The position numbers and the translations under genes were made by a program. Below are positions 57,796 to 64,000 of a stretch of DNA of 64,000 bases, in pieces; the first letter of the stretch is position 1; each line of letters starts with the position of its first letter. Source of the stretch: Sva-07 sp963698435 (GTDB lineage: Bacteria > Actinomycetota > Acidimicrobiia > Acidimicrobiales > Ilumatobacteraceae); the NCBI GenBank assembly GCA_963698435.1, contig CAVOQV010000011.1, positions 186,001 to 250,000 on the forward strand. Reading direction: 5' to 3'. The notes below the pieces were generated by a model. It was not told the DNA's origin. It saw only the letters and a list, made by a program, of their open reading frames with translations, and did no database searches.

Positions 57796-59565
57796 TCAGG
57801 GGGTGCAGATGGCACGCAAATGGTCGACGGCGTGCGCCAACGCGATGTCCTCACGGTCGCCGGAGCGGCGGTCCTTGACCTCGATCGTCGGGTTCTTCTC
57901 GTCTCCGATGCCGCGTCCGACGATCGCAATCGTCGGGATCCCGATGAGTTCCGCGTCCTTGAACTTCACGCCGGGCGACGGTCCGTAGCGGTCGTCGAGC
58001 AGCACCCGGAGTCCGGCTGCCTCGAGGTCGGCGGCGAGCTGTTCGCCCGCTGGGATCTGCGGGCCGTCGGCCTTGCCGGCGATCACCACATGGACGTCCG
58101 CCGGTGAGATCTCGCGGGGCCAGACCAGCCCGAGGTCGTCGTGGTTCGCTTCGGCGATCGCGGCCAGCGCGCGTGTGACGCCGACGCCGTAGGAGCCCAT
58201 GGTCGGCGTCACCGGGCGGCCGTTCTCGTCCTGCACGCTGAGTTCGAGTGCCTCGGCATACTTCCGGCCGAGTTGAAAGATGTGTCCGATCTCGATCCCC
58301 CGGGCGATCTCGACCTCGGACCCACAGACCGGGCACACGTCACCGTCGCGGATCTCGGCCGCCTCGATCGTGCCGTCGGGCGTGAAGTCCCGTCCGGCAA
58401 CGAGGTTGATCACGTGGTTGCCGGGCGAGTCGGCACCCGTGATCCACGCGGTGCCGTCGACCACGCGCGGGTCGACGAGGTATCGGATCCCCGATGCGTT
58501 CTCGGTCCCGAGCGCGCCGGGCCCGATGTAGCCCTTGACCAGCGACGGGTGCTTCTCGAAGTCCGCTTCGTCGAACGGCTCGGGCTCGGCAGGGGAGACG
58601 TGCGCTGCCAGTCGCTTCATGTCGACCTCACGGTCGCCCGGGAGACCGATCGCCAGTGGCTCGGTCGTGCCGTCGGGATGGCGCAGCTTCACGACGACGT
58701 TCTTCAACGTGTCTGCTGCCGTCCAATCGCGTTCGGGGTGGCGCATCTCGGGGTCGGCATTGACGAAGTCGACCAGCGTGGCGATCGTGGGCGTGTCGGG
58801 GGTGTCGTGGACCACGGCGGTGGGGAGCCCGCCGAACGGGATCGCCGCGGGGGAGGGCGTCACGACCGCCTCGACGTTGGCCGCGTAGTCGCACGACGTG
58901 CAGCGGATGAACGTGTCCTCACCGACGTCCATCGGCGCGAGGAACTCCTCCGAGGCGGAGCCACCCATCGCTCCGGACATCGCCGACACGATCACGTACG
59001 GCAGACCGAGACGATCGAACAGCGAGATGTAGGCGGCTCGGTGGGCGTCGTACGACGCCTGGAGGCCCTCGTCGTCGAGGTCGAAGCTGTAGGAGTCCTT
59101 CATCACGAACTCGCGTCCGCGAAGGAGGCCAGCGCGGGGCCGCGCCTCGTCGCGGTACTTGGTCTGGATCTGGTAGATCGACAGCGGCAGGTCCTTGTAC
59201 GACCCGCAGATGTCCTTCACGAGCAGCGTGAACATCTCCTCGTGAGTCGGTGCGAGCAGGAAGTCGGCGCCCTTGCGGTCCTGCAGGCGGAACAGGTTGT
59301 CGCCGTACTCGGTCCAGCGGCCGGTGGCTTCGTAGGGCTCGCGGGGGAGCAGCGCCGGGAAATGGACCTCCTGGAAACCGGCGGCGTCCATCTCTTCGCG
59401 CACGACGCGTTCGACGTTGCGGTACACGAGCCAGCCGAGAGGGAGCCACGAGAACCCACCGGGTGCCGCCCGGCGGATGTATCCCGCCCTGACGAGCAGT
59501 CGGTGACTGGCGACTTCGGCGTCCGCCGGATCGTCTCGCAGGGTCCGAAGGAACAGGGTCGACAT
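57796..59565 (-). CDS. proS: Prolyl-tRNA synthetase, bacterial type with editing domain
   Basis: 589 residues from ATG 59565 (an upstream GTG at 59574 is less likely). Class II motif 1 lies around AGYIRRAAPGGFSWLPLGWL, motif 2 in YQIQTKYRDEARPRAGLLRG with REFVMKDSYSFDLD, and motif 3 in TPTMGSYGVGVTRALAAIAE. The INS/YbaK editing domain occupies about residues 225-380 (TPSPAAIPFGGLPT, then NVVVKLRHPDG). The C-terminal anticodon-binding domain ends in RRSGDREDIALAHAVDHL. It charges tRNA-Pro and clears mischarged alanine. It is divergent from the rimP operon. Confidence 0.96.
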   Translation of the reverse strand: MSTLFLRTLRDDPADAEVASHRLLVRAGYIRRAAPGGFSWLPLGWLVYRNVERVVREEMDAAGFQEVHFPALLPREPYEATGRWTEYGDNLFRLQDRKGADFLLAPTHEEMFTLLVKDICGSYKDLPLSIYQIQTKYRDEARPRAGLLRGREFVMKDSYSFDLDDEGLQASYDAHRAAYISLFDRLGLPYVIVSAMSGAMGGSASEEFLAPMDVGEDTFIRCTSCDYAANVEAVVTPSPAAIPFGGLPTAVVHDTPDTPTIATLVDFVNADPEMRHPERDWTAADTLKNVVVKLRHPDGTTEPLAIGLPGDREVDMKRLAAHVSPAEPEPFDEADFEKHPSLVKGYIGPGALGTENASGIRYLVDPRVVDGTAWITGADSPGNHVINLVAGRDFTPDGTIEAAEIRDGDVCPVCGSEVEIARGIEIGHIFQLGRKYAEALELSVQDENGRPVTPTMGSYGVGVTRALAAIAEANHDDLGLVWPREISPADVHVVIAGKADGPQIPAGEQLAADLEAAGLRVLLDDRYGPSPGVKFKDAELIGIPTIAIVGRGIGDEKNPTIEVKDRRSGDREDIALAHAVDHLRAICTP

Positions 59566-59660
59566 CCGAAGCACCGTCAGAACATATCTTCACGGGTGAC
59601 CGGCCGCCGCGGGATGCCCGTCGCCACCGGGCACCCTGTCGACTTCGCGGGCCCCGCTGC

Positions 59661-59666
59661 TATGAT
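59661..59666 (+). promoter_or_regulatory. Probable -10 box of the rimP-nusA-infB operon
   Basis: TATGAT, about 80 bases before rimP, with a weak -35-like TCGACT 16 bases upstream. It is the only strong -10 candidate in the gap. Confidence 0.5.
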
Positions 59667-59692
59667 CAGACGTCCATTTGGTTCGTTACCGA

Positions 59693-59719
59693 AAGGCGTG
59701 GGGCTGAGCCCCACGCCTT
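59693..59719 (+). promoter_or_regulatory. Leader hairpin of rimP operon (attenuator-like)
   Basis: AAGGCGTGGGGC and GCCCCACGCCTT are perfect 12-base arms with the loop TGA, followed by GTTTGTTG. It lies between the probable promoter and the rimP ribosome binding site (AAAGGAGG), so it may attenuate transcription of its own NusA-encoding operon. Confidence 0.65.
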
Positions 59720-59743
59720 GTTTGTTGAAAGGAGGCAGTTCGG

Positions 59744-60304
59744 ATGAGTGCATCGACCGAGATCGACCGTGTTCACGCTCTCGTGGCCCCGATCGCTGCC
59801 GACCTCCAACTGGACGTGTACGACATCGAGCGTCGGGGAGCGACGATGCGCGTCACGCTCGACACGCCACCTGGGTCCGAGGGCGGGATCACCCTCGACG
59901 CGCTGTCGCTTGCGACTCGGCTGATCTCCCGAGAACTCGACCACGACGACCCGATCGCCGGGCACTACACCCTCGAAGTCACGAGCCCCGGTCTCGAGCG
60001 TCAGCTGCGCACGCCGGCCCATTTCCAGCGTGAGGTCGGCAAGACCGTCACCGTCCGCCTTCGCGACCCGCAGGCCGACCCCCGGCGCATCCACGGCGTG
60101 CTGACCGCAGCCGACGATCGAACTGCGGTGTTGCTGCTCGATGACGGCGTCGAACGCACCGTCTCGCTCGACGACGTCGACAAGGCCCGGACCGTCTTCG
60201 AGTGGGGTCCGAAGCCGAAACCCGGCAAGCAGAGCCCCGGCGCCAAGAAGAAGAAGACGTCGAACACGACGACCACATCGAACAAGGAGAAGCAAGCGTC
60301 ATGA
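59744..60304 (+). CDS. rimP: Ribosome maturation factor RimP
   Basis: 186 residues from ATG 59744 after a strong AAAGGAGG site. It carries RimP features: VAPIAADLQLDVYDIERRGA, a short beta domain with DALSLATRLISRELDHDD, then YTLEVTSPGLERQLRTPAHF (the SPGxxRxLxxxxxF signature) and the SH3-like C-terminal domain with DDGVERTVSLDDVDKARTVF. A basic lysine-rich tail follows. It assists 30S assembly. It is the first gene of rimP-nusA-ylxR-infB and overlaps the nusA start. Confidence 0.96.
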   Translation: MSASTEIDRVHALVAPIAADLQLDVYDIERRGATMRVTLDTPPGSEGGITLDALSLATRLISRELDHDDPIAGHYTLEVTSPGLERQLRTPAHFQREVGKTVTVRLRDPQADPRRIHGVLTAADDRTAVLLLDDGVERTVSLDDVDKARTVFEWGPKPKPGKQSPGAKKKKTSNTTTTSNKEKQAS

Positions 60305-61641
60305 GCAACCTCGACATGAGCGAGGCCATTGGCATGCTGGCCCAGGAGAAGGGCATCTCCGAGGACACGCTGTTGCACGTCCTCGTCGACGCCCTCGCGT
60401 CGGCCTACAAGCGCCGCCCGGATGCCGCCGACGAAGTCGTCGTCGAGGTCAATCCGGAGACGATGGAGTTCTCGTTCATCGCGTACGACGTCGACGAGGA
60501 CGGCAACTGGGTCAACGAGCGTGACGACACGCCCAAGAAGGAAGAGCTCGGCCGCATCGCCGCGCAGACGTTCCGCCAGGTGATGAGCCAGCGCATCCGC
60601 GAGGTCGAATCCGAGCGCAAGTTCGAGGAGTACGCGAACCGAGAGGGCGACATCGTCACCGGCATCATCCAGCGCACCGACGCCCGGTACACCTTGCTCG
60701 ACCTCGGCCGCGTCGAAGCGTTGCTGCCGCAGGCCGAGCAGGTGCCGTTCGAGCGGCCCGCCCAGGGCGATCGCCAGAAGGCATACATCGTCGAGGTCCG
60801 CCGCACGCCGAAGGGCCCGCAGATCGTCGTGTCGCGCACCCACCCCGGTCTGATCAAGCGGCTGTTCGAGCTCGAAGTGCCCGAGATCGCCGATGGCATC
60901 GTCGAGATCAAGGCATGCGCCCGTGAACCAGGTCATCGCACCAAGATCGCCGTCTGGTCGAACGACCACAATGTCGACCCGGTCGGCGCCTGCGTCGGAG
61001 CCCGAGGTGGGCGTGTGCGCATGGTCGTCAACGAAATGCGCGGTGAGAAGATCGACATCGTCCCCTTCAGTGAGGATCTTGCGGACTTCGTCGCCAAGGC
61101 GTTGTCACCGGCGAAGGTCACGCAGGTCAACATCTCCGACGACGGCACGGCTGCCGACGTGATCGTGCCCGACCACCAGCTCAGCCTGGCGATCGGCCGT
61201 GAGGGCCAGAATGCCCGTCTCGCCGCTCGCCTCACCGGCGTGCGCGTCGACATCCGTTCCGAGACGCAGCTCGCCGAAGGCATCCCGGCCGGTGGCCGCG
61301 ACGCCGACGTCGAATACGCCGACGGCGAATGGCGGGCCAACGCCGAGACCGGTGAGATGGAGTGGCACGCCGCCGACGGCAGTGTGATCAGCGAGTCCGA
61401 CTGGCAGGCCCAGGCCGCCGCCGCCAGCGAAGCTACGGAAACGACCGACGCCGCAGTTGCGCCTGATGCGGCGGCCTCCGCCGAGGCTGGTGACTCGGAC
61501 AGTGAGTCCGCCACCGCCGACAGCGAAGCGGGCGCAGAGGCCGCCACCAGCGCGGGCGCAGAGGCCGCCACCAGCGCGGGCGCAGAGGCCGCCACCAGCG
61601 CGGACGCCGAGCCCGCCAACGAGAACGGCGGCGACGACTGA
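60301..61641 (+). CDS. nusA: Transcription termination/antitermination factor NusA
   Basis: 446 residues from ATG 60301 (ATGA overlap with rimP). The N-terminal RNAP-binding domain holds EDTLLHVLVDALASAYKRRP. An S1 domain (EGDIVTGIIQRTDARYTLLD), KH1 (VDPVGACVGARGGRVRMVVN) and KH2 (HQLSLAIGREGQNARLAARL) follow. The C-terminal ~70 residues are low-complexity Ala/Glu/Ser. They contain three exact copies of the 24-base unit encoding AGAEAATS (61528-61599). The tail lacks the E. coli acidic repeats, as usual in actinobacteria. Confidence 0.96.
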   Translation: MSNLDMSEAIGMLAQEKGISEDTLLHVLVDALASAYKRRPDAADEVVVEVNPETMEFSFIAYDVDEDGNWVNERDDTPKKEELGRIAAQTFRQVMSQRIREVESERKFEEYANREGDIVTGIIQRTDARYTLLDLGRVEALLPQAEQVPFERPAQGDRQKAYIVEVRRTPKGPQIVVSRTHPGLIKRLFELEVPEIADGIVEIKACAREPGHRTKIAVWSNDHNVDPVGACVGARGGRVRMVVNEMRGEKIDIVPFSEDLADFVAKALSPAKVTQVNISDDGTAADVIVPDHQLSLAIGREGQNARLAARLTGVRVDIRSETQLAEGIPAGGRDADVEYADGEWRANAETGEMEWHAADGSVISESDWQAQAAAASEATETTDAAVAPDAAASAEAGDSDSESATADSEAGAEAATSAGAEAATSAGAEAATSADAEPANENGGDD

Positions 61642-61955
61642 GTGGTGCCGATCGACCCGAACCCGTTCGCAGCTGTATCGGCTGTCGACAGCGTCGCCCG
61701 CAATCTGCGCTCGTGCGAGTCACGAAGTCAGACCTCGGCATCGTGGTCGACGGCCCCAGCGACGGACGCGGAGCGTGGCTGTGTCGAGGTACGAGGGTGG
61801 GCGAGCTCGCCTCGCCGTCGTGCGTCGAGTCGGCGCAGTCTCGGCGGGCATTCGCCCGTGCGTGGCGGTGTGAGGTCGATGCAGATGACGAGCGAGCAAT
61901 CAACGAACAGGTCGGCCGTCGGGCCGGCGGTGACGAACACCCGGATGCGCATTGA
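61642..61955 (+). CDS. ylxR: YlxR-type RNA-binding protein, frame broken by one base
   Basis: The YlxR family signature is readable in one frame as SCIGCRQRRPQSALVRV, then VVDGPSDGRGAWLCRG and SRRAFARAWRC, ending at 61955. No ATG, GTG or TTG lies upstream in that frame. GTG codons at 61642 and 61645 give MVPIDPNP in another frame, which is how related proteins begin. Adding one base in the CCC run at 61662-61664 joins them into the expected ~104-residue protein. It is placed, as in other bacteria, between nusA and infB. The break may be a sequence error. Confidence 0.75.
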
Positions 61956-62004
61956 TTCCAGCATCCGCGAGGCAAAGACGACTGTGAAAGGTTGAATCGA
62001 CAAC

Positions 62005-64000
62005 GTGGCTGCGAAGAAGATCAGGATCCACGAGCTCGCGAAAGAGCTCGGGATGACGAACGCCGAGGTCCTCGACCTCTGCGGTGTGCTCGGCGTTGCC
62101 GCCAAGGGCCCGTCGTCCTCGCTCGCCGAGGCGTACGCCGACATGGTGACCCGTCGCGCCCAGCGTGACGGTTTGACACGCGACGAACAGCCCGAAGAGG
62201 CCAAGCCGGCCAAGAAGGCTCCGGCGAAGAAGAAGGCGGCCGCGAAGAAGCCGGCGGCCGGCGGATCAGACGCAGAGCCGAAGACCGTCAAGAAAGCCGC
62301 GGCGAAGAAGACCGCTGCCAAGAAGACGTCCGACGCGCCCGACGAGGCAGCCGCCTCCGACGATTCGACTCCGTCGAGGTCCGATGCGACCGCTCCCGAT
62401 GCGACCGCTCCCGAGGTCGACATCTCGACCGAGGCTCCCGCGGCATCGACCGAGGCTCCCGCGGCATCGACCGAGGCTCCCGCGGCATCGACCGAGGTGG
62501 AAGGTGGGCCCGCCGCAGCCGAGGAGCCGACGCCCCCGCCGGCACCGGAGCCTGTCGAGTCCGCGCCGACCGCTGAATCGCCAGCCGAGCCCGCACCGAC
62601 GGCAGAACCCGACTCGACGCCTGCTCCCGTCGAGGCCGAGGCCGAGGCCGAGGCTGCGCCGCCGCCCCCTGCGGCGGCCACGCAAGCTGCTCCCGAGACC
62701 CCTGCTCCAGCGCCGGCCGATACTCCTGATTCGTCGCGGGTGATCTCCAGCGGTCGACCGACCGCCGGTGGCCGGCCGCCCGAGCAAGCGCCGGCCCCGA
62801 CCGAAGCCCGCCGTCCGGCCACGGAGCGTCCTGAGGGCACTCCCGCCGAGCGCCCGCTGTCGCCGAGCGGCAAGGCAATCCCGCCGCCTCCCGGCCGTCC
62901 GTTGTCGCCGAGTGGCAAGGTCATCCCGCCACCCCCGGGCTCGGCGCGCCCCGCCGGCGCACGTCCCGGCGGAGGCCCAGGTGGGGCCCGTCCCCGTCCG
63001 GGTGGATTCACGCCGCGTCCCGGAGGCGGACCCGGAGGTGGCCCTGGAGGTCGTCCCGGTGGTGGACCCGGCGGTGGCGGCCCCGGCCGCCCCGGAGGCA
63101 ATCGCCCGAGCGGGCAGCGTCGTCCGCCGCGCCGGACCGGCCGTCGGCGTCGTCGTCGCGACCAGGACGATCTGCAGCCGCAGTTCACGACCTACACGTC
63201 GTCCGACGCCCCGGTTCCCGAGGGCGAGGTCATCATCGAGCGTGGTGTGTCGGCGCAGGAGTTCGCTCCGAAGCTGAACCGCACGGCGGCCGACGTCGTC
63301 CGCTTCCTGCTCAACAACGGCGAGATGGTCACTGCGACCATGACGCTCGCCGACGAGCAGATGGAGCTGTTCGCGCTCGAGGTCGGCGCCGAGATCCTGC
63401 TGGTCGAGCCCGGTCAGCAGGAAGAGGTCGAGCTGCAGAAGTTGTTCGACGACTCCGACGACGACTGCCGACCTCGAGCCGCGCCCGCCGGTGATCACCG
63501 TGATGGGCCACGTCGACCACGGCAAGACCACGCTGCTCGACCACATCCGCGGGGCCAACGTCGTCGACGGTGAGGCCGGCGGCATCACCCAGCACATCGG
63601 TGCGTACCAGGTGCAGAACGAGCACGGCTCGGTCACGTTCCTCGACACGCCGGGTCACGCTGCGTTCACGCAGATGCGTGCACGTGGCGCCGACGCCACC
63701 GACATCGTCGTGTTGATGGTGGCCGCCGACGACGGGATCATGCCGCAGACGATCGAGGCCATCAACCACGCCCGCGCCGCCGAGGTGCCGATCGTGGTGG
63801 CGGTCAACAAGATCGACAAGGACAACGCCGATCCGCAGCGTGTGCTCACGCAGCTCGCCGAGTACGAACTCGTTCCCGAGTCGTGGGGCGGCGACACCAT
63901 CGTCGTCGAGATGTCGGCGCTGCAGGGGCTCGGCGTCGACGAGCTCATCGAGCAGTTGCAGGTCGTCGCCGAGCTCGAAGAGCTCACCGCCAATCCGACC
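62005..64000 (+). CDS. infB: Translation initiation factor IF-2 (C-terminus cut; one frame break)
   Basis: Starts GTG 62005 with GAAAGG upstream. The IF2 N-terminal domain is KIRIHELAKELGMTNAEVLD. It is followed by a lysine/alanine linker with 21-base repeats encoding TEAPAAS (62428-62490) and a Gly/Pro/Arg-rich stretch (about residues 300-380). The second N-terminal domain is VSAQEFAPKLNRTAADVVRF. After DDSDDD the frame changes at about 63466; removing T63466 restores ADLEPRPPVITVMGHVDHGK with G1, then DTPGHAAFTQMRARGADATD (G3) and AVNKIDKDNAD (G4), open to the window end. The gene is essential, so the break is probably an assembly or sequencing error. Confidence 0.92.

Noticed and set aside
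59575..59743. tRNA gene in the proS-rimP gap
   Set aside because: No cloverleaf, T-arm GTTC or acceptor pairing; the only strong structure is the leader hairpin.

Overview
This is a high-GC actinobacterial chromosome segment. Four things point that way: a mycothiol S-conjugate amidase, several luciferase-like F420-type oxidoreductases, many acyl-CoA, SDR and P450 lipid-degradation genes, and many GTG starts with short or absent leaders. The overall look resembles Acidimicrobiia (Ilumatobacter-like), but that placement is inferred from gene content alone. No rRNA, tRNA, prophage, IS element or CRISPR array was recognised, and no gene-free stretch exceeds about 300 bases.

Layout. 1-6.6 kb: a cut membrane-anchored protein, an F420-type oxidoreductase, a broken orphan VapB-like antitoxin, then a tight minus-strand unit of rhomboid protease, glycerol-3-phosphate dehydrogenase (frame broken three times), MtfA-type peptidase and EamA transporter. 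6.6-14.1 kb: a GGDEF/EAL protein, a PEBP lipoprotein, mycothiol amidase with a small partner, a YdjC-type deacetylase, a secreted nuclease, a thiolase and NudC. 14.1-18.4 kb: nitrobindin, then a clear yybP-ykoY (Mn2+) riboswitch in front of an htpX/P2-type ATPase operon, probably a manganese-export unit. 18.4-27.4 kb: an S9 peptidase, a hydroxyneurosporene-synthase-like protein, a TauD dioxygenase, an SDR, PAP2, an Fe-S PD-(D/E)XK nuclease and an alpha/beta hydrolase.

27.4-42.9 kb is a lipid/aromatic catabolism neighbourhood (acyl-CoA dehydrogenases, SDRs, two acyl-CoA ligases, enoyl-CoA hydratase, P450, nitroreductase, F420-type enzymes). It is interrupted by a GH65 phosphorylase/beta-phosphoglucomutase pair for alpha-glucoside phosphorolysis. 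42.9-59.6 kb: a TauE/SafE exporter behind a CsoR/CstR-like palindrome, TypA, a GH29 enzyme fused to a beta-helix, LarE, an F420-type enzyme, a MoxR-DUF58-VWA operon, a geranylgeranyl reductase-like enzyme, a peptidoglycan amidase, an SDR/MaoC pair and prolyl-tRNA synthetase. 59.6-64 kb: the rimP-nusA-ylxR-infB translation operon with a hairpin leader, cut by the window edge.

Two patterns run across the window. First, conserved reading frames are broken by single-base indels in glpD (three), vapB, ylxR and infB. Because infB is essential, at least some of these are likely sequence errors. Second, many intergenic gaps carry long near-perfect stem-loops that fall into families with shared loops, and two gaps carry short tandem repeats beginning at a stop codon.
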